Positions 43,740-52,686 of a stretch of 64,000 nucleotides of DNA are shown here, piece by piece. The stretch's first letter is position 1, and every line of letters begins with the position of its first letter. The translations under genes were made by a program, and so were the position numbers. The stretch lies in the NCBI GenBank assembly GCA_001029295.1, contig LDXJ01000053.1, forward strand, positions 1 through 64,000. The letters are read 5' to 3'. The notes under the pieces were generated by a model. The model was not told the DNA's origin, made no database searches, and saw only the letters and a program-made list of their open reading frames with translations. The DNA comes from Peptococcaceae bacterium CEB3 (GTDB taxonomy: Bacteria > Bacillota > Desulfitobacteriia > Desulfitobacteriales > Desulfitobacteriaceae).

Positions 43740-46700
43740 CTAGTGCCCTTTCCAAGCGACGTTTTCCTGTCCCAGGAGCTCGATCAGGCAACGCGTCAGA
43801 TCGTTTTCGTGGTCTACCCAGTACACCCTTTCCCCTTCCACTAATTTGCGCCGGTCGGCGAAGAAAAAATACACGGGATGAGGGCCCTTAAACCTCCTCA
43901 GAATCGGCAAAACTGTTTGCAAAAGCGGACTTGTTTCCTCAGGCAGCTGGATATAGAGTTTCTGGCGGGGAACGCGGGGAACGCGGGGAACGTGCTTTTC
44001 CAGGGTCGTGATCTGCTCGGCGAACACTCGCTTATCCTCATCCTGTATTACGTACCGTCCTTCCACCACGATCGCCTGATCGTTGCCCAACCCCTGCAAT
44101 TGGGGATACACTCTGGGAAAGACTAAAACAGGAATAGAAGCACTTAAGTCTTCCAAGACGAAACTAGCCATCAGCTCCCCTTTTTTGGTCACATTTTGTT
44201 TCAGTTCAGTCAGAAGTCCGCACAGAGTTACCCTGCCCTCTTCTGTGCTTTCCATGCAGGTCAGAATATCCGACGTTCTAAGGGAGGCCATACGCTCACT
44301 TACATCCGAAAGGGGATGTCCGCTGAGGTAAAGGCCGAGATATTCTTTCTCCATAGCCAGGATCTCCCGCTGGGCAAAATCCGGTATGTCCGGCAGGGGC
44401 GCCTCGTCCGCCGCGCTTTCCCCTAAATCGAAAAAAGAGATTTGCCCGGATTCCCGGTCCTTTTGCCGCCGGTGCGCCAGTTCCAAGACGCTTTCCAAGG
44501 CGACCAGCCCCTGAGCGCGAGCGCAGAGAGATTGAAAAGCCCCGGCTCGGATCAAGCTTTCTAAGACCCGTTTGTTCAGAACTCTGCCGTCGACCCGCAG
44601 ACAGAAATCCGCCAAAGAACGGAAAGGGCCCGCCTCTCGCGCTTCCAAGATCTTGTCCACCACATTGAGGCCGACGTTGCGCACAGCCCCCAAACCGAAA
44701 CGGATCGCCCGCTCTTCCAGGGAGAACCCGGCCCGGCTGAACTGTACGTCGGGAGGCAGCACTTGAATCCCGTTGGCGCGCGCATCCTGTATATAGAAAG
44801 ATACTTTTTCCGGAGACCCCATAACCGAGCTCAAGAGGGCCGCCATAAACTCCAGGGGATAGTGAGCTTTGAGATAGGCCATCTGATAAGAAATGACGGC
44901 ATAAGCCGTGGCGTGTCCCTTTGGAAAACCGTACTCCGCAAATTTCGCCATCAAGTCAAAGATCTCTTCAGCTTCCCGGCGATTGAGCCCCAGCCGCAAA
45001 GCTCCCGGAATCACCCAGCCGCCGGCCATATCCTGAAGACCGTCAATAAAGTGGTGCCGCTCCTCCTCCATGATTTCTTTTTTCTTTTTCCCCATCGCCC
45101 TGCGCAGCAGATCCGCACTTCCCAGCGAATATCCGGCCAGATCGCGGGCTATCTGCATCACCTGTTCCTGATAGACGATAATGCCATAGGTCGATTTGAG
45201 AATCGGTTCCAGCTTGGGGTGAAGGTAACTGATCTTTCCCCCGTGCTTGCGCCTGATAAACTCCGGTATTTGTTCCATGGGTCCGGGGCGGTAAAGAGCC
45301 TGACCGGCTATGACGTCTTCAAAACAAGACGGCTTCAGTTCTTTCAAAAGGGCCCTCATACCGCCGCTTTCAAATGAAAAAATCCCCGTGGTGTTCCCGG
45401 AAGAGAGGAGACGGTAGGTTTCCTCGTCCGTCAAGGCTAAGTGTGCCAAATCCAGTTCAATTCCCCGCGACTCTTTAATGCGTCGGACGCTCTCCTGCAG
45501 GATTGTCAGGTTGCGCAAGCCCAAAAAATCCATTTTCAAAAGACCGATTTCCTCGACCGTCTTCATGGGAAACTGAGTCATGAGAAGGCCGTCCGGCATT
45601 TTTTGCAAGGGCAGGTAGTTGGTCAAGGGCTCCTTGGCAATCACGACCCCGGCGGCGTGAGTGGAAGCGTGCCTTGGCATGCCTTCCAAGGATTGAGCCA
45701 ATTCCATCAGCCGCCCCACGTCCTCATCTTCCGCCGCCATCCGGCTCAAGTCGGGCGAAAGGGTCAGGGCCCTCTCCAGGGTCATGCCCGGGTCGGACGG
45801 GATAGCCTTGGCCACTTTGTCCACTTTCCCCAAAGACAGCCCCAAGACGCGCCCCACGTCGCGTACGGCCGCTTTCGCCCCCAGCGTGCCGAAAGTGATG
45901 ATCTGACAGACTTTGTCAGCTCCGTACTTTTCGGTCACGTAGCGGATCACGCGCTCCCGCCCATCCGGGTCAAAATCAATATCGATATCCGGCATGCTCA
46001 CGCGTTCGGGATTGAGAAACCGTTCGAAGAGCAATTCGTGCTGCAGGGGTTCTACCGCCGTGATCCCCAGCAGGTAGGCGACCATGCTGGCGGCCGCCGA
46101 ACCCCGGCCCGGTCCCACTGCCACCCCATGGCTGCGGGCGTAACGGCAAAAGTCCGCCACGATGAGAAAATAGCCGGAAAAACCCATCTGTTCGATGACA
46201 CTCAACTCATACTCCAAGCGTTCCTGTTCTTTCCGAGACCCCCGGGGGTAAAGACGGGGAAAGGCCTGATGGCACTCTTCCTTCAAATAGCTGTTCAGAT
46301 CATAGCCCTCAGGCACCTGAAAGTCCGGCAAAAAGTGCTCTCCAAAACGGAAATCCACCTGACAACGCTCGGCAATTTTCAACGTATTCTCCAATAGTTC
46401 CGGGTGTTCGCCGAACAGGAGACTCATTTCCCGGCCCGACTTCAAAAACATTTCCTGGCTGGAAAAGCTCAACCGTGCCGTATCAGCCAGAGTTTTCCCC
46501 GTTTGGATACAGACCAAAGCATCCTGAACAAAGGCATCCTCGCGTTCCACATAATGCACATCATTCGTAGCCACCACTGGGATGCCCGTCTTTTCATGGA
46601 TCTCCCAAAGTCCCCTGTTGACCTTGCGCTGATCGCTCAGGCCGTGGTCCTGAAACTCCAGGAAGAAGTTACCGCGGCCAAAGATCCCGTCATATTCCAG

Positions 46701-47195
46701 GGCCGCCCGATACGCGGCCTCCGGCCGGTCCAGCAGGATCTCCTCGGCGACCTCTCCCGCCAGGCAGGCACTCAAAGCGATCAGGCCCTGAGCGTGCTCC
46801 CGCAGAAGGTCTTTGTCCACCCGAGGCTTGTAGTAGAAGCCTTCGACAAAAGCCAGAGATACTAAACGCACCAAATTGTGGTACCCCTGCTCGTTCTCCG
46901 CTAAGAGCACGAGATGGTTATTGCGCTCATCCCTTCCGGCGGTCCGGTCTGTCCGCCGGAAGGGGGCGACATACACCTCACAGCCGATGATCGGTTTGAT
47001 ACCCGCTTTACGACAAGCTTTGTAAAAATCGATGACTCCGTACATAACACCGTGATCGGTAACGGCCAGGGACGGCATACCCGCCTCCTTGGCTCGGGCC
47101 ACCACTTTGTCAATGCGGGCCGCTCCGTCCAAAAGACTGTATTCCGTATGGACATGGAGGTGAACAAAATTAGCTGTTAAGGTCAGGGGACACAC
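43740..47195 (-). CDS. dnaE: DNA polymerase III subunit alpha (DnaE type)
   Basis: The ~1151-residue replicative polymerase has an N-terminal PHP domain (VHLHVHTEYSLLDG, with its metal-binding His), a polymerase core with the PDIDIDF catalytic aspartates, helix-hairpin-helix region and OB fold. Near the C-terminus a 9-bp unit repeated three times (43966-43992) encodes VPRVPRVPR. The start is uncertain: GTG at 47195 directly follows the ribosome site, and a CTG 9 bp later is better spaced; homologues start close to FVHLH. Confidence 0.94.
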   Translation of the reverse strand: MCPLTLTANFVHLHVHTEYSLLDGAARIDKVVARAKEAGMPSLAVTDHGVMYGVIDFYKACRKAGIKPIIGCEVYVAPFRRTDRTAGRDERNNHLVLLAENEQGYHNLVRLVSLAFVEGFYYKPRVDKDLLREHAQGLIALSACLAGEVAEEILLDRPEAAYRAALEYDGIFGRGNFFLEFQDHGLSDQRKVNRGLWEIHEKTGIPVVATNDVHYVEREDAFVQDALVCIQTGKTLADTARLSFSSQEMFLKSGREMSLLFGEHPELLENTLKIAERCQVDFRFGEHFLPDFQVPEGYDLNSYLKEECHQAFPRLYPRGSRKEQERLEYELSVIEQMGFSGYFLIVADFCRYARSHGVAVGPGRGSAAASMVAYLLGITAVEPLQHELLFERFLNPERVSMPDIDIDFDPDGRERVIRYVTEKYGADKVCQIITFGTLGAKAAVRDVGRVLGLSLGKVDKVAKAIPSDPGMTLERALTLSPDLSRMAAEDEDVGRLMELAQSLEGMPRHASTHAAGVVIAKEPLTNYLPLQKMPDGLLMTQFPMKTVEEIGLLKMDFLGLRNLTILQESVRRIKESRGIELDLAHLALTDEETYRLLSSGNTTGIFSFESGGMRALLKELKPSCFEDVIAGQALYRPGPMEQIPEFIRRKHGGKISYLHPKLEPILKSTYGIIVYQEQVMQIARDLAGYSLGSADLLRRAMGKKKKEIMEEERHHFIDGLQDMAGGWVIPGALRLGLNRREAEEIFDLMAKFAEYGFPKGHATAYAVISYQMAYLKAHYPLEFMAALLSSVMGSPEKVSFYIQDARANGIQVLPPDVQFSRAGFSLEERAIRFGLGAVRNVGLNVVDKILEAREAGPFRSLADFCLRVDGRVLNKRVLESLIRAGAFQSLCARAQGLVALESVLELAHRRQKDRESGQISFFDLGESAADEAPLPDIPDFAQREILAMEKEYLGLYLSGHPLSDVSERMASLRTSDILTCMESTEEGRVTLCGLLTELKQNVTKKGELMASFVLEDLSASIPVLVFPRVYPQLQGLGNDQAIVVEGRYVIQDEDKRVFAEQITTLEKHVPRVPRVPRQKLYIQLPEETSPLLQTVLPILRRFKGPHPVYFFFADRRKLVEGERVYWVDHENDLTRCLIELLGQENVAWKGH
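43966..43992. repeat. 9-bp tandem repeat inside dnaE
   Basis: Three exact copies of CGGGGAACG on the top strand encode a Val-Pro-Arg triplet repeated three times, between the OB domain and the C-terminal domain. Frame is preserved. Confidence 0.8.
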
Positions 47196-47264
47196 CTCCT
47201 TAATAGGTCAGGGGACACACCTCCTAATGAACGGTTGACTAACTGGGGTCGGAGGTATGTCCCC
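47181..47264. repeat. Direct and inverted GGGGACACACCTCC repeats at the dnaE start
   Basis: A 20-bp unit GGTCAGGGGACACACCTCCT occurs twice (47181-47200 and 47206-47225), and an inverted version GGAGGTATGTCCCC follows at 47251-47264. The repeats overlap the dnaE ribosome-binding region, so one unit supplies the GGAGG. A similar GGGGGACATACCC occurs near 63860. They resemble REP-like palindromes. Confidence 0.7.
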
Positions 47265-47334
47265 ATTAACTAAGGCCAAAGGTTTCCCTTTGGCAGACCG
47301 GCGCAATATCTACTTTGTCCTTACAAAGATCACC

Positions 47335-48651
47335 TCAGGCCAGCTTTTTGTCCCCAATCCGGGCCGTCATCAGCCCCTTGGCCAGCAGGGTGCCTTCCTT
47401 GTCCATAACTTCGATTTCGATGTTGCAATGCTTCTTGGCGACGAGCAGAAGTTTTCCCATGACCCGGATCTCTGTTCCGACTTCAAGTGGCTGCAGTTGA
47501 TAGAGAGTAAAATTCTCCGTAATAGCGTCCAAGCGGTATTGCTTGCGCAAAGCGATGTAGCCGACCATATTCATCACGGTCACGAGCACCCCGCAGCTCA
47601 TGGAACCGAATTCATTCACCATGAAACGGGTGATCTCCCCTTCGATCGTCAGGTGATTCGGATCTTCTACATAGCGAAAGCCGCTTAAAATCAAGTTATC
47701 AACCGTCTCTCCGAACTGCGGCTGCTTCTGCACCTGCTGATAGGCCTCTATCACATCCTGCAAGCTGAGGATCCCGACCAGTTGTCCCCGTTCGACCACA
47801 ATAGCTATTTCCCAACCTTCCCAGACCATGATCCGGGAAATGTGCGTGACCGAGTCATCCCTCCCCACGCAAAAAGGTTTGGCATTCATCACTTCTCCCA
47901 CCGGGGTAGCCCACTCCGCCCCGGCCACTTCCACCGCCGTGATCAAGCCGATGACTTCCATCTCCCCGTTCACCACCGGAAAACGGGTGTGCCCGGTTTT
48001 TGACGAAAGTTGATGCCAGTCCCCCACTGTCATTTCATCCGTGACATAAACGACATCCCCGACCATGACATCTTCCACGAGAATAAGTTCTTTCTCAATT
48101 AGGCGGTCATAGAGGGCACGGTTGATCATGGTTGTCACCGCGAAGGTGTCATAGGGAGACTGGATCACCACCAGGCCTTTGGCACGGGCCAGCTCCAAAA
48201 TGTCTTCTTCCGGTTCCAAACCCCCCGTGATCAGGAGAGATGCCCCATATTCCAAAGTCAATTTCTGCGCATCATGGCGGTTGCCCACAATACACAAGGA
48301 ATCTTCCTCCAAATAGCGCTTCATGGCCTCCAGTTCCATCGCCGCGATCAGAAACTTATGGGGCGACTGGTCCAAGCGTTCGGCTCCGCAAGAAACGATC
48401 CCTTCTACAATCTGAGAGACCTCGTGCAGGGTCAGATCCTCGATCTGGCGCTCTTTCACCCCTTCGATGCGAATCGTACCGACTTTGGGAATCGAGCGCA
48501 CAAACCCTTTGGTCTCCGCCTCTTTGATCGCCCGGTAAGCCGTTCCCTCGCTCACATCCAGTTCTTTTGCGATAAAACGCACAGAAACCTTGCTGCCGAT
48601 ACCCAAGTTTTCAATAAAGCTCAAAATCTGCTGATGCTTTGTTTGGCTCAA
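47335..48651 (-). CDS. DRTGG/CBS/thioesterase-fold regulator (YtoI-like)
   Basis: The 438-residue protein has an N-terminal winged helix (VRFIAKELDVSEGTAYRAIKEAE), a DRTGG domain (ASLLITGGLEPEEDILELA), two CBS domains (VMVGDVVYV, VGEVMNAKPFCVG) and a C-terminal hotdog-fold thioesterase-like domain. The order matches YtoI of Bacillus. CBS pairs bind adenylates, so a nucleotide-sensing regulator is likely. I choose the TTG at 48651 with GGGGAG 8 nt upstream; a longer frame to 48738 runs into a hairpin. Confidence 0.85.
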   Translation of the reverse strand: MSQTKHQQILSFIENLGIGSKVSVRFIAKELDVSEGTAYRAIKEAETKGFVRSIPKVGTIRIEGVKERQIEDLTLHEVSQIVEGIVSCGAERLDQSPHKFLIAAMELEAMKRYLEEDSLCIVGNRHDAQKLTLEYGASLLITGGLEPEEDILELARAKGLVVIQSPYDTFAVTTMINRALYDRLIEKELILVEDVMVGDVVYVTDEMTVGDWHQLSSKTGHTRFPVVNGEMEVIGLITAVEVAGAEWATPVGEVMNAKPFCVGRDDSVTHISRIMVWEGWEIAIVVERGQLVGILSLQDVIEAYQQVQKQPQFGETVDNLILSGFRYVEDPNHLTIEGEITRFMVNEFGSMSCGVLVTVMNMVGYIALRKQYRLDAITENFTLYQLQPLEVGTEIRVMGKLLLVAKKHCNIEIEVMDKEGTLLAKGLMTARIGDKKLA

Positions 48652-48824
48652 AAGTAACGCTCCCCACCATATTTTATCACTACTCCGCAGAAGACCCGGA
48701 CTTCTAAAGTCGGGGATGAATGCAGGTTGCTGCCCCAAAATGGGGAGCAGGACGTGTGGAAGATCCTTGGGCGTACCTGCTTCTGCCCGGCCCGCTCCCC
48801 AGCCGCCTGCCTGACCGTATTATA

Positions 48825-48877
48825 CCACACTCGACAGGATTTCCACACTCGGCAGGATTTTCACACTCGGCAGGATT
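48825..48877. repeat. 18-bp tandem repeat
   Basis: Three copies of CCACACTCGGCAGGATTT with few changes, ending just before the next array. Not in any gene. Confidence 0.85.
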
Positions 48878-48888
48878 CCACTTCACCC

Positions 48889-48988
48889 GCCCAGCTGTCG
48901 TACTGTGCTATCCGCCCACCTGTCGTACTGCCTTATTTGCCCAGCTGTCACACTGCCTTATTTGCCCAGCTGTCACACTGTGTTTTTC
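48889..48988. repeat. 25-bp tandem repeat
   Basis: Four contiguous units of GCCCAGCTGTCACACTGCCT plus TATTT, of which the last two are nearly identical and the first two more diverged. There are no spacers, so it is not a CRISPR array. Confidence 0.85.
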
Positions 48989-49042
48989 CCGACTTTCCCG
49001 GCCACTTTATCCGAAACTGCACCCCCTAAAGCCCAACCTAAC

Positions 49043-49222
49043 TTAGGGCTCACGGCGGCGCCGCTGGGCCATAAGTCCGCCGATTCTTCCCGCTTCCTTG
49101 GCGCTCAGGGAATCCCAGCCCTTCGACTGGGCTTGATCCAACAGCCCCAGTTCGGCGGCGATCTCCATCTTTAGGGGTTCCAAGGGATCAATTTTTTTCA
49201 AACGCGGCTTTCTCTCTTTCAT
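49043..49222 (-). CDS. Small acid-soluble spore protein, alpha/beta type
   Basis: The 59-residue protein has LKMEIAAELGLLDQ, matching the first helix of alpha/beta SASPs (KxEIAxExG), and SLSAKEAGRIGGLMAQR, matching the second conserved block (LTxxExGxxGGxM). The Glu-Ile cleavage site for the germination protease is represented by MEIA. Such proteins saturate spore DNA and protect it. It is translationally coupled to the upstream Cys-rich gene by an ATGA overlap. GGAGG lies upstream. Confidence 0.7.
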   Translation of the reverse strand: MKERKPRLKKIDPLEPLKMEIAAELGLLDQAQSKGWDSLSAKEAGRIGGLMAQRRRREP

Positions 49223-49362
49223 CGATTGGCACCTCCGTGATAGCTCTGAATATCTCTTTCAAAGAACGGGCAAACGGGTTCATGTTCACCCAAGCGGTAT
49301 TCCAAACGGCAACGGCCGTCTATGGCATAAAGGCAACCGGCATGGCATAATTTTCCAGTCAT
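49219..49362 (-). CDS. Small Cys-rich protein, 47 aa, coupled to the SASP gene
   Basis: The frame encodes CHAGCLYAIDGRC followed by a fourth Cys in VCPFFERD, the C-x3-C-x7-C ... C pattern of a widespread small Firmicutes protein that databases sometimes misname as a dehydratase. GAGGAG lies 8 nt before the ATG. The TGA overlaps the ATG of the SASP gene. It may bind zinc. Function unknown. Confidence 0.65.
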   Translation of the reverse strand: MTGKLCHAGCLYAIDGRCRLEYRLGEHEPVCPFFERDIQSYHGGANR

Positions 49363-49398
49363 GTCTTCATCTCCTCAGCTAAAGTCTTGCCTATTTGC

Positions 49399-49436
49399 GA
49401 AAAAATTATCCCGCCGGACACATCCGACGGGATAAT
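49399..49436 (-). terminator. Strong terminator after the GH18 gene
   Basis: Arms ATTATCCCGTCGGA and TCCGGCGGGATAAT (with a single mismatch, GT pair) enclose TGTG and are followed by TTTTTTCG on the bottom strand. It lies between the GH18 gene and the SASP operon. Confidence 0.92.
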
Positions 49437-49474
49437 TAGACGATTTTCGAAAATAACCTGAAACCGGGGTGACC

Positions 49475-50425
49475 TCAAACGTACCTGCGCAAGACCTCCC
49501 AGAACTCAGGGTAGCTCAGGCCCAGGTTCCAAATGGCCACTCCCGCCAACCCTTTCTCCCGCGCGAGGTCCAACTTTTCCCCGGTACTCCTGGGATCCTC
49601 GAAATACACAGTGTGCCGGACCCCCATCGCCTCGTACGTAAAGTAAGTGCTATGCTGCCGGGCGTCCCAGTGCAAAGGCGCTCCATAGCGTTGGGCGATC
49701 TCGAGCGCCCGCCGGTAGCTCAGTGCCTGCGCCCCGCCCCTTTCCGACCAGTCGTAGCCGTAGAGTCCCAACCCGAGGAATATTTTGTCTGCCGGCATAT
49801 TGGCCAAAGCGTAATCCACGACTGCCGTCACCCAGGGCAGAGAAGCCACCGATCCCGGCGGGCTTCCCGGCCAGTGCTCCTCATATGCCATGACAATCAC
49901 CGCGTTCATGTTCTGACTGACCGAACTATAGTCAAAAACGCCTGACCACGCCTTTTGCGGCTCATCAGAGGTCTTAGCCGGCACATTGAGGGTTGCCGCC
50001 AACTTCTCCCGCTGGAATCTCTGACCCCAATCGTCGAGGAAACGGGTAAAAAGCACCCTGTCCTCGGAACGAGCCCTTTCCAAGTCCAGATTGACCCCGT
50101 AGCAGTGCATGCTCAGGACACTGTTCCGAATATTCCGCCACACTAGATCCGAAAATGCGGACTCTCGCATGAGCCGGCTGAGCACAGGAACGGAAAACTG
50201 CCCTTGTCTGTCAATATTGCTGAAAACAGGCAGTACTTTCACACCCATATGGTGTGCTTTCTCGATCAAGACCCGGCTTACTCTCCCGTTTAACTGCCCG
50301 TTACTCTCTATTCCGATCTGAAACACCGCTAAGTAAGTTAAAAGACTGCCATAACGTTCTAAATAACGGAATCCCCCCACCCGCTCATCAAGGCCGTTGT
50401 AAAAGGCCAAAGCTTTCAATGCCAT
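49475..50425 (-). CDS. GH18-family spore-type peptidoglycan hydrolase
   Basis: The 316-residue protein is a GH18 barrel with the catalytic Glu in GVNLDLERA (DxxDxDxE-type motif), VIVMAYEEHWPGSPPGSVASLPWV and AIWNLGLSYPEFW. The MAYEEHWxGSxPGxVASLPWV block is typical of SleL/YaaH-like N-acetylglucosaminidases that digest cortex fragments. No LysM domain and no signal peptide are seen, as in some SleL relatives. Upstream 50426-50676 holds nothing I recognise. Confidence 0.85.
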   Translation of the reverse strand: MALKALAFYNGLDERVGGFRYLERYGSLLTYLAVFQIGIESNGQLNGRVSRVLIEKAHHMGVKVLPVFSNIDRQGQFSVPVLSRLMRESAFSDLVWRNIRNSVLSMHCYGVNLDLERARSEDRVLFTRFLDDWGQRFQREKLAATLNVPAKTSDEPQKAWSGVFDYSSVSQNMNAVIVMAYEEHWPGSPPGSVASLPWVTAVVDYALANMPADKIFLGLGLYGYDWSERGGAQALSYRRALEIAQRYGAPLHWDARQHSTYFTYEAMGVRHTVYFEDPRSTGEKLDLAREKGLAGVAIWNLGLSYPEFWEVLRRYV

Positions 50426-50676
50426 GGCTCTCCCCCCTCCGCCTTATGATATGCGAAAGTGGAAGAAACGGGCACAATCCAAGACACTGACAAAGAGAGA
50501 GCCCAATTGAGCCCCTGCCGAGGTCGCGCCGACCCCAAACCCCCGACTCCTTCCCGGCGTTTACAAGCCAAAAGGAAAGCCAAACGCGAAAGGGCAACGG
50601 GAAGCTGCCACATCCCCAGTAAATGTCAAAGGTAGAACAGTGGAAAGGAAAAGTGAAAGTGACTGGCCGAACGAGA

Positions 50677-51705
50677 CTATTTCGAATGCCTGCGGCTAAA
50701 CGCCAGGAGCACGGCAGTTCGCCTGAACAAAATGACCAAGAGGAGAGCAAAATCCGCCAAGAGCAAGGCGGCAGCCCAAATCCAGTATCCGGTCGCTCCC
50801 AAGATAGCGGTCAGGCCAAAACAGGCACTGATGCCATACATCAGCAGCACCGCTTGCCGCTGCGTGAGTCCCGCGTCCAAGAGGCGGTGATGCAGATGGC
50901 CGCGATCGGCGGAGGCAATGGGAGAGCCTCGCAATTTGCGCCGGACGATGGCAAAGGTGAGGTCAGCCAACGGCATACCCAGAACCAGGAGGGGAAAGAC
51001 CAAACCCAGAATGGTTGGGGTTTTCAAAAGTCCGGCAATCGAGATCCCGCCAATCATGTAGCCCATGAACATGCTGCCCGAATCTCCCATGAAAACCCGG
51101 GCCGGATGGAAGTTAAAGAAGAGAAAGCCCAAAGCGGCACCCGCTAAAGCCAGAGTCCAGTGGGCGGCGGGAACCTGATGTATGCGACTGGCTGACCAAA
51201 AGAGCAAGAGCGCCGCTTCGAAACAGATGCCCGCGGCCAATCCGTCTAAGCCGTCCGAGATATTTACAGTGTTTACCAGGCCCACGACCCAAAACACCGC
51301 CAACACCAAGCCAAAGCCGCCCAAACTCAGGCTCTGGACAAAGGGCAGGGAAATCTGGTCCATGGAGAAACCGAAGAAAAGGAGAACGGCCGCCGCCGCA
51401 ATCTGCCAAACAAGTTTCACTAAGGGCCTCATGCCCCGCACATCATCCCAAATACCGACCGTCAGAATGAGACTGCTGCCCAGAAAGAGTCCCAACAACG
51501 TCTGGTCCCATTTTTGGGTCAGGGCCGCCGTCAGCCAAAAAGCCGCATAAATCGCCACACCCCCTAGGCGGGGAATGGGGTGTTTGTGCACTCGCCGCGC
51601 TCCCGGGTAGTCAATGGCTCCCCACCTTTTCGCCAGGAGGATGGATAAAGGTGTCGCCACAACCGCCAATAACAAGGCCAGGGCAAAAGTTAACCAATAA
51701 GACAT
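50677..51705 (-). CDS. Undecaprenyl-phosphate GlcNAc-1-phosphate transferase (TagO/WecA family)
   Basis: The 342-residue polytopic enzyme has about ten membrane helices and the family motifs RRVHKHPIPRLGG, WDDVRGMRP (Asp pair), NTVNISDGLDGLAAG, HPARVFMGDSGSMFMGY and a HLHHRLLDAG histidine motif. It starts wall teichoic acid or other surface glycan synthesis by loading a sugar-phosphate on the lipid carrier. The C-terminal tail is basic. No glycosyltransferase cluster is next to it, so the glycan is unknown. Confidence 0.9.
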   Translation of the reverse strand: MSYWLTFALALLLAVVATPLSILLAKRWGAIDYPGARRVHKHPIPRLGGVAIYAAFWLTAALTQKWDQTLLGLFLGSSLILTVGIWDDVRGMRPLVKLVWQIAAAAVLLFFGFSMDQISLPFVQSLSLGGFGLVLAVFWVVGLVNTVNISDGLDGLAAGICFEAALLLFWSASRIHQVPAAHWTLALAGAALGFLFFNFHPARVFMGDSGSMFMGYMIGGISIAGLLKTPTILGLVFPLLVLGMPLADLTFAIVRRKLRGSPIASADRGHLHHRLLDAGLTQRQAVLLMYGISACFGLTAILGATGYWIWAAALLLADFALLLVILFRRTAVLLAFSRRHSK

Positions 51706-51762
51706 ACCGCTCTCCTTAAAGCATTATTCCTTGTGGTACGACCTGCCGCTCTCCTGAAGACA

Positions 51763-52587
51763 TCATTCCTTGTGGTCCCGCAGCATGGTCTGCTGCCGCA
51801 AATCCAGGCAGGCACAGGAGAATTCCGCCGGGATCCCAGTCACGGCCCGAAGCAAAGTCCTGCCGGCCCATTCCGCTTCATTATAAAAGATGTCCGCCAG
51901 TTCGTCATGTTTCCAGTCTTCCACGATTCCCTCGGCGAAATTGACCACGAGTTGAATGGAGGCATAATGGGCACCGATCTCCCTGGCCAAATACACCTCC
52001 GGACACAAAGACTGTCCGACGACATCGGCCCCCAGCTGCTTCAGCATCCGGACTTCGGCCGGACTCTCAAAGTGTCTGCCATCCGTACAGGCGTACACTC
52101 CGCGTCGAAACACATAACCCCGGGGGGTGTTTTCCCTAATGCTCGTATAAAGTGTTTGGGCTAGGTCCGGGCAAATGGGCTGACGCATGGTCAAAAGGTA
52201 AGGCAGCCCCAAAGAGACGTCTTTACGCTGAGAGAAGTCCAGATAATCATCCGGAAGCACAATATCCCTGGGGTTGAGCAAATGATTGACCGCTCCGACT
52301 CCCCCCTCTGTTAAAACGTAACGCACACCTGTTTTATAAAAAACCCAAAAAATCTGCCGTGAAGCGTCGGCACGGCTCACCCCTTCTCTCCACCCATGCA
52401 TACGGCAGGCGAGAATCTCTTTTCCCGCATAGCTGAAATGAACAAACTCCGGCGAATCTCCGAAAGGCGTCGGGATGACCAGCTTCTCGGCCTTCACCTG
52501 AACTCCCGGTTCCTTTAAATCTTCGGGAAAGGAAATGGCATTCGTACTTGAACCCGCAATAATCCCCAAATCAATTCTTGGCAGCAC
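51763..52587 (-). CDS. MTAP-family purine nucleoside phosphorylase
   Basis: The 274-residue enzyme has LGIIAGSSTN (phosphate-binding), TPFGDSPEFVHF, HGWREGVSRAD, TEGGVGAVNHLL and the YACTDGRHFESPAEVRML and GQSLCPEVYLARE motifs of PNP/MTA phosphorylases. It cleaves a purine nucleoside, possibly methylthioadenosine or methylthioinosine. The GTG at 52587 has GGGAGG upstream. The ATG at 52626 would add an unlike 13-residue extension. Confidence 0.85.
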   Translation of the reverse strand: MLPRIDLGIIAGSSTNAISFPEDLKEPGVQVKAEKLVIPTPFGDSPEFVHFSYAGKEILACRMHGWREGVSRADASRQIFWVFYKTGVRYVLTEGGVGAVNHLLNPRDIVLPDDYLDFSQRKDVSLGLPYLLTMRQPICPDLAQTLYTSIRENTPRGYVFRRGVYACTDGRHFESPAEVRMLKQLGADVVGQSLCPEVYLAREIGAHYASIQLVVNFAEGIVEDWKHDELADIFYNEAEWAGRTLLRAVTGIPAEFSCACLDLRQQTMLRDHKE

Positions 52588-52686
52588 CGTTGAAACCTCC
52601 CTGTTCGAAAAAAGCACCCGCCACAACTTTCTTGCGGAAACCGCTCAATATCTGGCCCCGCGCCGGTGCCTGAGTATTCAGCCCGC

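Larger units (their letters stand above)
48652..49042. other. Intergenic region with hairpin and two tandem repeat arrays
   Basis: It contains an IS605-like hairpin at 48695-48715 (arms GACTT and AAGTC in CCCG context, then GGGGATGAATGCAGG and a GCCCC...GGGGAGC second hairpin) and tandem arrays at 48825-48877 and 48889-48988. No supported gene. Confidence 0.5.

Noticed and set aside
45441-46397. Long top-strand frame opposite dnaE
   Set aside because: Shadow of the dnaE coding sequence with no family motifs.
48825-48988. Possible CRISPR array
   Set aside because: The units are contiguous without unique spacers and no cas genes are nearby; they are simple tandem repeats.
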